A stretch of DNA of 64,000 bases. Origin: Oceanirhabdus sp942490885 (GTDB lineage: Bacteria > Bacillota > Clostridia > Clostridiales > Clostridiaceae). Shown here one piece after another: positions 43,445-53,409 of the stretch. Both the position numbers and the translations under genes were made by a program. Each line of letters opens with the position of its first letter. Position 1 is the first letter of the stretch. The stretch is from the NCBI GenBank assembly GCA_942490885.1, contig CALNYT010000002.1:3286001-3350000 (forward strand), written 5' to 3'. A model generated the notes under the pieces. That model searched no databases and was not told where the DNA came from. It was given only the letters and a program-made list of their open reading frames with translations.

Positions 43445-43717
43445 CTAATTCCCTTTTTTTTCCTTTACTCCAAAAACTCTGACTATATCGCACTCAGCCA
43501 ATCGTATACTTGCTTCCATGTTATTAGGTTCCTTTTCCAAAGCCTTTCTGAATTCACTTCTTGCTTCCTCATATCTGCCTTCACTAACATATTTTTCACC
43601 AATCTTAATTCTCTCTTCAACTAAGATTTTTGAACCCTTTGCAATAAAAAGAATTTCTCCTGCTAATATTAATACGCACAGTATAATTAAATATCTTGGT
43701 ATTATCTTTTTATTCAT
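43445..43717 (-). CDS. Small membrane protein with one TPR unit
   Basis: 90 residues, ATG after GGAGGGAATAG. One N-terminal membrane helix (~10-27), then a single TPR-like pair (IKIGEKYVSEGRYEEARSEF RKALEKEPNNMEASIRLAE). Probably a membrane-bound interaction module on the outer face or inside, depending on topology. No partner gene is adjacent. Confidence 0.65.
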   Translation of the reverse strand: MNKKIIPRYLIILCVLILAGEILFIAKGSKILVEERIKIGEKYVSEGRYEEARSEFRKALEKEPNNMEASIRLAECDIVRVFGVKEKKGN

Positions 43718-43945
43718 CTATTCCCTCCATTAACGTTAAAGCACTTTCATTAATAATTATACCAAATTTTGGTTGCAATTTCATTTAATTATTCTTCTAT
43801 AACTAATAAATATTTTTTTCATGCATTTATAAAAGATTTGTGCTTCTTTATTTTTCGAGAATTTAACATTCCTTTAATATTTTCAAAATATTTCTTCATT
43901 ATACTATAGTTAAAGAAATAAAAAACTAAGATTGGAGTGATATTA

Positions 43946-44554
43946 ATGAGTCTTAATATCTGTATTGATATTGATGGAACAATTACAGAACCATTTTATT
44001 GGCTAGAGAAAGCAAATATGTATTTTGGAACAAATGTTACTGAAGAGGAAATATCTGAATATGAAATTCACCAAGTGTTAAATATTGATAGAGAATCATA
44101 TTTAGACTTCTATAAGGAATTTGGAGAAGAACTTCATTTAAATACCAAAATCAGAGAACATGCTGAAAGAGTTTTATGGGCTTTAAGTTCATATCATAAC
44201 TTATATTATGTAACAGCAAGAGAAAAAATAATGAAGGACGTAACTAAAAAGTGGTTACACAAAAATAAACTACCTGAAAGCAAACTATATTTATTAGGAA
44301 ATCATTACAAAGTAGAAAAAGCAAGAGAACTGGAATGCCACATATTCATTGAAGATAGATATGAAAATGCTATTCAAATCTCTGAAGCTGGTTTTAAAGT
44401 ACTTTTAATGGATACTAGTTATAATAGATTACCCTTAAATCAAAATATAATAAGAGTAAGAAATTGGAATGATGTTTATAAACAAATCCTATACCATGAG
44501 TTATCGCATAGTATAACATTCTCGGAAGATTACAGAAGAGCCATTGCTTTGTAA
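43946..44554 (+). CDS. HAD-family 5'(3')-deoxyribonucleotidase-like protein (NT5C type)
   Basis: ATG 43946 follows TTGGAGTGATATTA. 202 residues. HAD motif I ICIDIDGTITEP, motif II YYVTAREK, and motif III/IV IFIEDRYENAIQI are all present. The WLEKANMYFGTNVTEEEISE insert fits the NT5C/YqfW group that removes phosphate from (deoxy)nucleotides. The terminator stem overlaps its last codons. Convergent with the CorC-like gene. Confidence 0.85.
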   Translation: MSLNICIDIDGTITEPFYWLEKANMYFGTNVTEEEISEYEIHQVLNIDRESYLDFYKEFGEELHLNTKIREHAERVLWALSSYHNLYYVTAREKIMKDVTKKWLHKNKLPESKLYLLGNHYKVEKARELECHIFIEDRYENAIQISEAGFKVLLMDTSYNRLPLNQNIIRVRNWNDVYKQILYHELSHSITFSEDYRRAIAL

Positions 44555-44571
44555 TAAATGAAGCAATGGCT
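44539..44571. terminator. Bidirectional terminator between convergent genes
   Basis: AGCCATTGCTT/AAGCAATGGCT with 11-base loop followed by TTTTT on the plus strand. The left arm overlaps the end of the nucleotidase gene; the right side abuts the CorC-like stop. Confidence 0.92.
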
Positions 44572-44574
44572 TTT

Positions 44575-45840
44575 TTAAGTAACTTCAATTTCAATTGTTA
44601 TTATTCTTCTATTGATTAGCTTTTTAACTGTCATTATTAACCCTTTATATTCAACTTTATCCCCTTCCTCTGGAACCCTTCCTAAAGTATTAAATATATA
44701 CCCTCCCAAAGATCCATAACTCTCTTGCTCTGGAAATTCCACATTGAATAATTCTTCTATTTCTTCTAAATCAATTTCTCCTTTAACAATATAATGTTTA
44801 TCCTTAATCTTTTCGATTAGATTAATTTCAGCATCATACTCATCAAAAATATCTCCTACAATTTCTTCAATTATATCTTCTATCGTAACAATTCCTTCCG
44901 TACCACCATATTCATCTAAAATAATAGCCATATGTGTTTTCTTCTGCTTAAACTCTACTAAAAGATCACTAATTTTTTTATTTTCTGGAACATAAAAAGC
45001 CGATCTCATTAAGCTTGATATATCTATTAGTTCATCTTCTTTCATACTAATAATATCTAAAACCAGCAAGTCTTTCGCATGAATTATGCCGATAATATTA
45101 TCAATACTATCTCTATACACTGGAATTCTAGAATGACCAAAATCTCTTATTATTTCTAATATATCATATAAAGAGCTACTTTCTTCTATAGCTACTACAT
45201 CTATTCTAGGCACCATAATCTCACTTACACTCATCTCATCTATGTCAAAAATACCGTCAATCATTTCCCTTTCCTGAGCATTAACAATCCCTTCTTCCTC
45301 TCCAACATCCACTAATGACCTTATTTCTTCCTGTGTTACAAAGGTGCTTATATGATCTATGTCTCCACCAAGAGTTTTAATTATAAAATTAGTAATTAAT
45401 TTTAAAACTGTAGATATTGGTTTAAATAAAAAATCCAATAATTCCAGAAATCCACCTACCTTAGCTGCTACTTTTTCTGGATTATGTGATGCATAAGTTT
45501 TGGGTGTTATTTCTCCAAAAATCAAAATTAGGATGGTCATTACGACTGTTGTAATTAAAGCAGCATTGGTTCCGGCAAAATACTCCACTGTTAATTCTGT
45601 TAATAAAGCTGTGGCCGCAATATTAACAAGGTTATTTCCAATAAGAATAGTAATAAGTAAACTGCTCAATTTTTTCTTTAACCTTTTAAGAGTTCTCGCC
45701 CCTTTTTCATCTACTTCTTCCATCTGTTTAATCTTAGCTATACTCATTCCCATTATTGAGGTCTCAGAACTTGAAAAAATACCAGAAAGTATTATTAATA
45801 GAATTAATATTCCCAATTTAACATATAATATCTTTGCCAC
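44575..45840 (-). CDS. CorC/HlyC-family (CNNM) membrane protein with CBS pair
   Basis: 421 residues. An N-terminal DUF21/CNNM membrane domain of about four helices (~1-170, FSSSETSIMG, IGNNLVNIAATALLTEL, IFGEITPKTYA), two CBS domains (~205-335, IMVPRIDVVAIE, VTIEDIIEEIVGDIFDEYD) and a C-terminal CorC_HlyC domain. The family exports Mg2+ or Co2+ or modulates ion flux; the hemolysin label is historical. Confidence 0.93.
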   Translation of the reverse strand: MAKILYVKLGILILLIILSGIFSSSETSIMGMSIAKIKQMEEVDEKGARTLKRLKKKLSSLLITILIGNNLVNIAATALLTELTVEYFAGTNAALITTVVMTILILIFGEITPKTYASHNPEKVAAKVGGFLELLDFLFKPISTVLKLITNFIIKTLGGDIDHISTFVTQEEIRSLVDVGEEEGIVNAQEREMIDGIFDIDEMSVSEIMVPRIDVVAIEESSSLYDILEIIRDFGHSRIPVYRDSIDNIIGIIHAKDLLVLDIISMKEDELIDISSLMRSAFYVPENKKISDLLVEFKQKKTHMAIILDEYGGTEGIVTIEDIIEEIVGDIFDEYDAEINLIEKIKDKHYIVKGEIDLEEIEELFNVEFPEQESYGSLGGYIFNTLGRVPEEGDKVEYKGLIMTVKKLINRRIITIEIEVT

Positions 45841-45907
45841 AATAAACCCTCCTAATAAAAACTGTCTTTACTTAATATTTTTGTTTTATCTGTACTTATT
45901 TATTCAT

Positions 45908-45995
45908 AAACCTCATTTCATAAATTGATGGAATGAGGTTTTACCATTTATTTGCTTTATTATAAAACCGTACTGATTTTTCTCAGTACGGTTTT
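45908..45995 (-). terminator. Two tandem hairpins after the DegV gene
   Basis: AAACCTCATT/AATGAGGTTT (45908-45942) and AAAACCGTACTGA/TCAGTACGGTTTT (45964-45995). The second is a near-ideal bidirectional terminator between DegV and the CorC-like gene. Confidence 0.85.
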
Positions 45996-46071
45996 TATAT
46001 AAAATATATAAGTCTATATATTTATCACTTAAATTATAAATAATATTAATAAAATAAAAATATAATAACGG

Positions 46072-46953
46072 TTATTTATTTTCTCTAGCATCTCCTATAA
46101 AAGCAAGAGATATCATATCAGGTCCAACATGTGAAGCAATAGTTGAACATAGTTCTGTTACAATTACATTTTTCAACTTTAAGTGCTTATGAATATATTT
46201 TTCAATTTTCACTGCATCATTTAAACAATCACCATGACCAATAACAACAATAGTTTCTTCTGGATTTGTCATATGCTCAATTAACTTATCATAAAGAAAC
46301 TTCATGGATTTCTTTCTACCTCTCACAGTTGCATACTGTTTTAGCTCCCCCTGGTCATCAACTGTAAGTATAGGCTTTACACTTAGCATTGTTCCTACAG
46401 CAGCTTTAGCAGCTGATATACGACCACCTTTTTTTAAAAAATTTAAGTCATTTACAGCAAACCAGTGATTAGCCTTCATTTTATTCTCTTGTATCCATTT
46501 AATAATTTCTTCTTTAGAATAACCTTTTCTAATCATTTCAACAACATGAATAACCAAAACACCCTCACCAACAGATGCGCATTTTGTATCAATAACAGTT
46601 ATATCTGCATCAGGATATTCTTCTAAAACCATATCTTTTGCAATCACCGCATTATTAAATGTCCCACTTAACCCTGAAGTGAACCCTAGGTATATTAACG
46701 AATTTCCTTTTTTGCAATGTTCTTTGAATTTTTCTAAAAAACTATATGAGTTAATCTGTGCAGTTTTTGGCATAATTCCTTTTCTTAGATACCCATAAAA
46801 TTCTTTGTGACTTAGGGTTTTACCAAAGTCATCATAATAATCTTTACCATCAATATTTACAGTCATACCTATTGTATCAATTATATTAAGATTGTTTTCA
46901 ATAAAATCCAATGGAAGATCACTACAGGAATCAACAAGAAGCATTGTACTCAC
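46072..46953 (-). CDS. DegV family fatty-acid-binding protein
   Basis: 293 residues. Starts MSTMLLVDSCSDLPLDFIENN (split here); the conserved KTAQINSYSFLEKF, YLGFTSGLSGTFNNA and FLKKGGRISAAKAAVGTMLSVKP blocks define DegV/FakB proteins. These hand fatty acids to a FakA kinase for phospholipid synthesis. No fakA is in the window. Monocistronic. Confidence 0.95.
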   Translation of the reverse strand: MSTMLLVDSCSDLPLDFIENNLNIIDTIGMTVNIDGKDYYDDFGKTLSHKEFYGYLRKGIMPKTAQINSYSFLEKFKEHCKKGNSLIYLGFTSGLSGTFNNAVIAKDMVLEEYPDADITVIDTKCASVGEGVLVIHVVEMIRKGYSKEEIIKWIQENKMKANHWFAVNDLNFLKKGGRISAAKAAVGTMLSVKPILTVDDQGELKQYATVRGRKKSMKFLYDKLIEHMTNPEETIVVIGHGDCLNDAVKIEKYIHKHLKLKNVIVTELCSTIASHVGPDMISLAFIGDARENK

Positions 46954-47122
46954 ATTTAAAACCCCCTTTACAATATTTAATTATAAAAAATAATGGAAAT
47001 CCATCATAATATTATCTTGCTATAAAAATTATAATTTAAATAGCGATTTTAGTAAACAAATATATGAGTTTTTCATAATTTTTTAATATTTTTATTTAAA
47101 TTATAAAAACGCCTAAAAAAAT

Positions 47123-47156
47123 GTTGATGGTACAAGCTACTACTCGCACCATCAAC
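47123..47156 (-). terminator. Terminator of the MCP-SBP fusion gene
   Basis: GTTGATGGT/ACCATCAAC on the minus strand followed by ATTTTTTTAGG. Confidence 0.85.
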
Positions 47157-47244
47157 ACCTTCTCAAATTCCCATCATTTTTTTAACAAGTTTTCAAAAAA
47201 GAGGACATTATTTTTTCTTGCTTATTGACGATTTTTTTTAATTA

Positions 47245-49701
47245 TTATTCTTCTATCCAAATATCATTAAATTTCACCACATTTAATGGGTGTACCTTTA
47301 ATCCCTTAACATTATTGCCATGTGCATAAGAAGTACATATTGTTGATAGGAAAATCCATGGTGAATCCTCAATAATCTTACTTTCAATATCATTCATAAT
47401 TTCATTATATTTGTAAGGATTTTTTGTTTTTCTAGCTTCTGCAAGCATTTCTATTATTTCAAGATTATGATACTTTCCAAAATTCATAGCACTATCTTTA
47501 TCTATTAAAGGCTGAATGAAGTTGTCGGAAGTTCCAGAATCTCCAACCCATCCATAAAGGAATATATCACAATTGTTGTTAGACGAACTTTTTTCAAAAT
47601 AGTTTCCATTAACCTCAAACGTCTTCACTTGAATACCAATTTCTTTTAAATTTTCTCTCAAAATCTCACTAATTTTTTCGTGATTTTTAGCACCTGGTGT
47701 TACAGACATCGTTATTGTTCCTGAATTTATTCCACTTTGTTTCATAAGCTCTTTTGCCTTTTTTAAATTTCGATCATATGCTTTAGTTCTATAATTTGTC
47801 AAGCTATTAGGAAAAGCGCCTCTTGAAACTATTTCCATTTCCCCGAATACCTCTTTTACAATTCTTTCTCTATCTACGCAATAATTTATAGCTTGTCTTA
47901 CTACTTTATTACGAATAACAGGATTTGAATTATTGAAATTCATAGCTAAAAATCTTACCCCCACACATTCTACTCTTTCCGTTTTATAACCTTCACTCTT
48001 TAACTTTTCAATATTATCTTTGTTTACGTCTATGTAATCCAATTCTCTAGCAACAAATTTTTCTTTAATCTTCTCTTGTTTAAAATAAATTTCTATTCTA
48101 TCAATCAAAGCTTGCCCTAATGAATATTCTTGAAACTTATCTAAGATTAATCCTTCTTCAGTCATAGAAAGATATTTAAATGCCCCAGCTCCAATAAGTC
48201 CAACCTCATTAGAATTTACAACTTCCTTAGGTATAATAGAACAACTACAGTGAGCCAAATTATTTATAAACATATTGTAAGCATATTTCAATTTAATTTT
48301 TATATTATATTTACCCTCAACTCTAATTCCTGAAACAGAGGATGATTTACCTTGAAAATACTCATCGGCACCATCTATCATCTCCAAAAACCATCGGTTT
48401 GGAGAATTAAGTTTTTTGCTTAGAAGTCTTTCGAAAGAGAACTTAACATCGTCAGCAGTTATATTTCTACCATTATGAAATTTCATATCCCTTCTTAAAT
48501 TAAAGTTCCAGGTTAAATTATCTTCTTCGACATGCCATGTTCTAGCAATAGCACCAACAACCTCTGTACCTATACCAAATTGTGCTAGCCCTAAATGCAG
48601 AGCCGAACTAATCTTTGTTGATTGAACATCAGTAATCATAGCAGGGTCACATGTGCTTGGTTTATTCATTGCTATTCTAAACTTACTTAAGTCGTTTATT
48701 GATTCACTACTGTTTTGCTCTGACATTTCATTAAGATTTTTTATTGCTGATTCTAAAATATTAAGCACTGCTTTCTGCTTGTCTGCATTTATAGAAATAT
48801 TTTCATTGTAAGCCTTAACCATATCAGAAACCTTAACCATATCATCAACAACCGTCATCATATATTGGTTTTTATCAGCTTGCTCACTCATAACTTGATT
48901 TATCTGATTAGAAATATTTTTTGTCTTTTTAATAGATGTCATAATATCACCAAAAGCTATTCCTGATTTTTCAACAGCCAAAGTACTTTCTTCTACTGTT
49001 TCAACTCCCTTTTCAACAATGTTCAATGTTTCATTAGTAACGTATGTCATTTCGTCTATTATACTATTGATATTATCAGCAGATTCAGAACTACTATTAG
49101 CCAGTTTTTTAACTTCTTGAGCTACAATAGTAAAACCTTTTCCAGCCTCCCCTGCTCTAGCTGCTTCAATGTTTGCATTTAATGATAATAAATGAGTAGT
49201 CTTTGATATTTGTTTAATAATATCAACAATTCCTTTAATTTCATTAGATTTTTCCGAAAGTTTATTCATTGCACTGCTCATATTCTCAACTGTATGCTTA
49301 ATATTAAGGAAACTTTCCATAATTGCATCTAAGGAACGCTTTCCTTCTTCTGCTTTATTTAATGACTCTTCAACAACTCCCATTGATTCTTCAACACTAG
49401 CACATACTTCTTGAGAGAATGCCCCAACTTCTGATGAAACATTAATAGTTTTATCAATATTTTCACTATGTTTATCCATCTGCACATTAATTTCTTCTAC
49501 AGATTTCAAAAGGATTTCTGTGCTTTCTATTGCATCTTCAGCTTCCTTTAATAATCTTTCTGTCATTATACTTTGGCTCTTTTGTTTGTTAATTAATTTT
49601 TTCAATCTATTGTTTTGATTTTCAAATCCTCGGATGTCAACTTTTTCATATGTTGTTTTAATTTCTTCATTTTGATTTTTTTTAAATTTAATTATAGCCA
49701 T
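47245..49701 (-). CDS. Soluble chemoreceptor fused to an SBP_bac_5 peptide-binding domain
   Basis: ATG 49701 follows GGGGGTGAGAG. 818 residues without signal peptide or membrane helix. Residues ~25-330 are an MCP signalling coiled coil whose tip reads THLLSLNANIEAARAGEAGK, with GFTIVAQEVKKLANSSSESA next. From ~340 to the end is a family 5 extracellular solute-binding (OppA/DppA-like) domain: FRIAMNKPSTCDPAM, WNFNLRRDMKFHNGRNITAD, VVRQAINYCVDRERI and DIFLYGWVGDSGTSD. Solute-binding domains normally work outside the cell, so here a cytoplasmic ligand, perhaps an imported peptide, is likely sensed and passed to CheA. Single-gene unit. The domain order and absence of membrane segments are clear; the ligand is inference. 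Confidence 0.9.
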   Translation of the reverse strand: MAIIKFKKNQNEEIKTTYEKVDIRGFENQNNRLKKLINKQKSQSIMTERLLKEAEDAIESTEILLKSVEEINVQMDKHSENIDKTINVSSEVGAFSQEVCASVEESMGVVEESLNKAEEGKRSLDAIMESFLNIKHTVENMSSAMNKLSEKSNEIKGIVDIIKQISKTTHLLSLNANIEAARAGEAGKGFTIVAQEVKKLANSSSESADNINSIIDEMTYVTNETLNIVEKGVETVEESTLAVEKSGIAFGDIMTSIKKTKNISNQINQVMSEQADKNQYMMTVVDDMVKVSDMVKAYNENISINADKQKAVLNILESAIKNLNEMSEQNSSESINDLSKFRIAMNKPSTCDPAMITDVQSTKISSALHLGLAQFGIGTEVVGAIARTWHVEEDNLTWNFNLRRDMKFHNGRNITADDVKFSFERLLSKKLNSPNRWFLEMIDGADEYFQGKSSSVSGIRVEGKYNIKIKLKYAYNMFINNLAHCSCSIIPKEVVNSNEVGLIGAGAFKYLSMTEEGLILDKFQEYSLGQALIDRIEIYFKQEKIKEKFVARELDYIDVNKDNIEKLKSEGYKTERVECVGVRFLAMNFNNSNPVIRNKVVRQAINYCVDRERIVKEVFGEMEIVSRGAFPNSLTNYRTKAYDRNLKKAKELMKQSGINSGTITMSVTPGAKNHEKISEILRENLKEIGIQVKTFEVNGNYFEKSSSNNNCDIFLYGWVGDSGTSDNFIQPLIDKDSAMNFGKYHNLEIIEMLAEARKTKNPYKYNEIMNDIESKIIEDSPWIFLSTICTSYAHGNNVKGLKVHPLNVVKFNDIWIEE

Positions 49702-50334
49702 TATTTCTCTCACCCCCATAAAAATTAATTACTCTTCCAAACATAAGTTATAACAAAATTTTGAAGTATATTAAAAGAAAATGCATTTTATTGTTTATAT
49801 ATGTAAACTAATTTTACTTAATAACATTCTACCATAATTATGATTAATAGGAAACTCAGTCTAACATTTCATATCATAATATTTAAAAAAACTTCACATT
49901 TCTAAATATTCTAGAGATTCTACCGTAAAATTTAATTTATACTTCTTCCAAAATCTCAGCGTTTCAATGAGTTATGGATATGTATAAATCAATTATTGAG
50001 CTGAGATATCTATATAGAGATTGCAAGTTAAAACTTTATTTATTCAAAGATTATATTAACAATATTATACTATTAATAATCAATACTCATTAATGAATTA
50101 TCAATGAAGGATTATTTGCTAATGCAAATCTAAAATAGATATATTTATTGACTTTTGACCTAAGAAAAAAGTCAACATTCATTGAACATTGAGTATTGAT
50201 AATTGAGTATTTATCTAAATTACCTTGGTTAAAATTACAAATAAACTAATTGAATAAGTTAATTTTCAATATGGATTCTCTATAGATACTCTAAACTTAT
50301 ATTTATTTTAAAATAAAATGTTGAAAACTAAGAA
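49702..50334. other. Long intergenic region with a MITE-like inverted repeat
   Basis: More than 600 AT-rich bases without a supported gene. ATCAATACTCA (50079-50089) and TGAGTATTGAT (50190-50200) are perfect inverted arms enclosing about 100 bases, including a GACTTTT/AAAAGTC hairpin. The words ATTGAGTATTGATAATTGAG resemble the other TTGAGA-type repeats of the window. Confidence 0.6.
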
Positions 50335-50359
50335 AGGGTGTACCAAATTGGCACACCCT
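50335..50359 (-). terminator. Terminator of the second MFS gene
   Basis: AGGGTGTNCCAAATTGGNACACCCT dyad just past the stop; AT-rich on both sides. Confidence 0.65.
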
Positions 50360-50375
50360 AAATAAATAAAGTAAT

Positions 50376-51686
50376 TTAAAATTCTTTCATCGCTTTGTTT
50401 CTTCTTATAAGGATTGAACAACTAATTATAACTAATCCCGCTAACATAGGTATAATATATGAAGGAATAATATCAATAAGAAGTCCAGATAATATTATAC
50501 CTAATGGTGCTATTCCACCACTTAAGGCAAAAATTATTCCCATAACTCTTCCACGAATATTATCAGGTGTGAATTTTTGGATTGATACCATCATAGGAAC
50601 ATTTATAACTATAATACACACCCCAAAAATATATTGTATTAATATATAGAATATAAAAAATATATTAGTATTAATAGAACTTAAAATTGGTATAGTGGGA
50701 ATACCTATAAGAACTGCACAAATTCCCATGATAAATAAACCTAAACAAAAACTTTTCAATTTACGATCTTTCTCTGGTAGGTTTCCAATAATTATTGAAG
50801 CAAGTAGAAATCCTACTGAAAAAGAAGTCTCTATAATTCCAAACTTTACAGTAGTCATTTTTAAAACATTGTTAATAATAAAAGGCATGATTACTTGAAT
50901 AGATGCCAATACGAAATTTATTAAAAAAGCAAATCTTATAAGAATATATAGAACTTCATTATTTTTTATATAGTTAAATACTTCTTTTATATCCTGAAAC
51001 AATAAAGTGAGTTTACACTTAAGCGTCATCTTTTCTTTAACATCTATAGACTCTTCATTATCAACTTTAACAAATTTAAAATCAATGAACATTTCAGTTA
51101 TAGCAGAAATAAAAAATGATACTGCATTTAATAAAAGAAACAAATTAATAGTGATTAATCCAAATAACATTCCACCTATCACTGGTGCAATAATTCCCGT
51201 AAGTGAGCCTATTGCACCTGCATATGAATTAATTTTAGTTAAGTTCTTTTCAGTAACTAAGTTTGGTATTGATGCTGAAATAGTAGTGTCAAAAAAGGTA
51301 CTTATTATTGAAAGTAGTACTGTTACAATGTAGATATAAGTAATTTCCAACCCGAATAAGTATGAAATTATTAACAATCCAATTACTACTCCACCACTTA
51401 AAAAATCTAGTAATACAACAATTTTCTTTCTATCCACTTTATCTGCTAATACTCCAGCAAATGGTCCAAGTATAACTCGTGGAACCATACCTGCTAAAAT
51501 ACTAAACGCAAATGATAAACCCGACCCTGTAGTTTTTAAAATATATAAAGCTAAAATAAAAGTATAAAGATTTGTTCCTAATAGTGAGACTAATTTCCCC
51601 TCTAAAAATAGAATTAAATTCAACTTTTCTTTTCTTAAAACCTTTTCATTTAATACCAATTGATTTTTCAGTACTGTTTCCCCCAT
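50376..51686 (-). CDS. MFS exporter (MFS_3, macrolide-efflux type)
   Basis: ATG 51686 follows AAGGGGGT. 436 residues, twelve membrane helices. Features include LVSLLGTNLYTFILALYILKT, the loop GVLADKVDRKKIVVLLDFLSG (split here) and the central loop between helices 6 and 7. Probably exports a drug or peptide. It is divergent from an XRE-TPR regulator and its promoter is bracketed by a 13-bp inverted repeat. Confidence 0.88.
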   Translation of the reverse strand: MGETVLKNQLVLNEKVLRKEKLNLILFLEGKLVSLLGTNLYTFILALYILKTTGSGLSFAFSILAGMVPRVILGPFAGVLADKVDRKKIVVLLDFLSGGVVIGLLIISYLFGLEITYIYIVTVLLSIISTFFDTTISASIPNLVTEKNLTKINSYAGAIGSLTGIIAPVIGGMLFGLITINLFLLLNAVSFFISAITEMFIDFKFVKVDNEESIDVKEKMTLKCKLTLLFQDIKEVFNYIKNNEVLYILIRFAFLINFVLASIQVIMPFIINNVLKMTTVKFGIIETSFSVGFLLASIIIGNLPEKDRKLKSFCLGLFIMGICAVLIGIPTIPILSSINTNIFFIFYILIQYIFGVCIIVINVPMMVSIQKFTPDNIRGRVMGIIFALSGGIAPLGIILSGLLIDIIPSYIIPMLAGLVIISCSILIRRNKAMKEF

Positions 51687-51717
51687 TAAAAATACCCCCT
51701 TCATATAATTTGTTTAG

Positions 51718-51846
51718 TTTCATTCAACTTATATTATCATTTTACCATATTTTTCATACATGTCAACATAGAAGTTGAATGAAATTCAATTATATTCTTT
51801 TAATATAGTCATATTCGTTGCAAGTTGAATTTTTTTATACTATAAT
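51718..51846. promoter_or_regulatory. Shared control region of the MFS and XRE-TPR genes
   Basis: TTTCATTCAACTT (51718-51730) and AAGTTGAATGAAA (51772-51784) are perfect 13-bp inverted arms flanking the MFS promoter (minus strand TTGACA-N16-TAAAAT). A third half-site AAGTTGAAT (51822-51830) lies in the spacer of the regulator's promoter, TTGCAA-N17-TATAAT (51818-51846). This is the layout of a repressor acting on both genes. Confidence 0.75.
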
Positions 51847-51880
51847 TAATAGATAGAACATAGTAAGGAGGGGATTTCAC

Positions 51881-53194
51881 ATGACCGAAACACTTGGTCA
51901 AAAAATAAAGAAGCTAAGAAAAGAATTAAAAATGACTCAAAGTGACCTGGCAGGAAATGAAATGACGAAGAGCATGCTTAGTCATATTGAAAACAATCAA
52001 GCTTCACCTTCAATGAAAAATCTTCAATATATTGCAAAGCGATTAGACAAATCTATATCCTATTTTTTAGAAGAAGATTTTAACCAAGAAAAACAAAACA
52101 AATCAGAAGTTCCACTTGAAGAGTTAAACCTGGAAATGCAAAAGGTAAATAAATTTATTGATAATCAAGAATTTAAAAAAGCCATAGAAGAGCTTAATAA
52201 TATACTACTCAACTATAATTTTAATAAAACCACTAATATTTATGCTGATGTTATTTCTAAATTAGGTACTTGTTTAGTTGAATTAGAGGAATTTGAAGAA
52301 GGTGAAAAAATACTAAGAACTGCCGTGAAAGTATACATAGATAATCATGTTTTTATAAAAGCAGCAAAAACTTATGCTGAACTTGAGAAAAGATATTTTA
52401 AAACATTTGATTATGATAAATCCTTAAAAATACTAGAACAAACTTGGAATATATATCATAAATCTATAAATAAAGATGTATTTTTTGAAATTGACCTCTT
52501 ATGCTTTGAATCCTATGTATATTCTTCACTTGATAGTTATAAAGAAGCTCTTTCTTCTTTAGAAAAAGCCAAGAATCTTTCAAATGAAAGAAGTTCATAT
52601 TATAACTTAGGAGAAATATATAGAGTAATTTCAACAGCATATTGGATTTTAAAAGATAATGACAAATTCAAATATTATATAAAAAAAGCTAAGCAATTTG
52701 CTGATTTTTCTGAGGATAAGTTAAGCAATTCACGCATAGAATACACTTTAGCTGTTTATGAGAACAGCATCGGAAATCCAAATAAAGCACTAGAACATAT
52801 CCATTCATTTTTAGAATATACCAATGAAGAAATGTTCATCACTTATCTTGAAAGAGCAAAGGCTTATTACACCCTTGAAAAGTATGATCTAGCACTTGAA
52901 AACATATTAAGAGTAGAATATTCAAATGAAACTTATATTAAATTTGACTATTTATATATGTGGGAAGGCAAGGTGTATGAGGGACTTATACTACAAGCCC
53001 TTGGTAAGAGTGAAGATGCTCTAAAAAGCCTTCAGTGCGCAATTGATAAAATGAATAAATTTTCCTATTCATCAAATTTAGCATTTGCATATAAAAACTT
53101 AAGCACAGTGTATTCTGAAATCAATGATTTTGAAAATGCTTTTTATGCTTTGAAAAAGTCTGAGGAAATACTTTCATTTTTGAATAATAAATAG
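51881..53194 (+). CDS. XRE-TPR transcriptional regulator (RRNPP-like)
   Basis: 437 residues, ATG after AAGGAGGGG. An N-terminal helix-turn-helix (IKKLRKELKMTQSDLAGNEM TKSMLSHIENNQASPSMKNL) is followed by about eight TPR-like helical pairs (for example NSIGNPNKALEHIHSFLEYT and LGKSEDALKSLQCAIDKMNK). This is the architecture of PlcR/Rgg/PrgX-type regulators that bind small peptides. No peptide precursor gene was found next to it. It probably controls the divergent MFS gene and itself. Confidence 0.85.
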   Translation: MTETLGQKIKKLRKELKMTQSDLAGNEMTKSMLSHIENNQASPSMKNLQYIAKRLDKSISYFLEEDFNQEKQNKSEVPLEELNLEMQKVNKFIDNQEFKKAIEELNNILLNYNFNKTTNIYADVISKLGTCLVELEEFEEGEKILRTAVKVYIDNHVFIKAAKTYAELEKRYFKTFDYDKSLKILEQTWNIYHKSINKDVFFEIDLLCFESYVYSSLDSYKEALSSLEKAKNLSNERSSYYNLGEIYRVISTAYWILKDNDKFKYYIKKAKQFADFSEDKLSNSRIEYTLAVYENSIGNPNKALEHIHSFLEYTNEEMFITYLERAKAYYTLEKYDLALENILRVEYSNETYIKFDYLYMWEGKVYEGLILQALGKSEDALKSLQCAIDKMNKFSYSSNLAFAYKNLSTVYSEINDFENAFYALKKSEEILSFLNNK

Positions 53195-53327
53195 CTCTCT
53201 TTTTTAAGAAATTGTTGAAAAAAACAAAAACGAGGATGTACAAATCCTAAGGGTTGTCTCATCCTCAAATATTAATTCTTGTCCAATTTAATTCAATCTT
53301 TTTCCAAGTCTTTTATTTAAAGAAAAG

Positions 53328-53353
53328 GCCATAAACAAGATATTGTTTATGGC
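53328..53353 (-). terminator. Terminator of the secreted HExxH protein gene
   Basis: GCCATAAACAA/TTGTTTATGGC, minus strand followed by CTTTTCTTT. A weaker GAGGATG/CATCCTC dyad at 53232-53266 follows the XRE-TPR gene on the plus strand. Confidence 0.75.
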
Positions 53354-53409
53354 TCCTTAGAGTTAAGTATTAATTATTTCTTATACGTAACTATTTATAA
53401 AATTGAACT

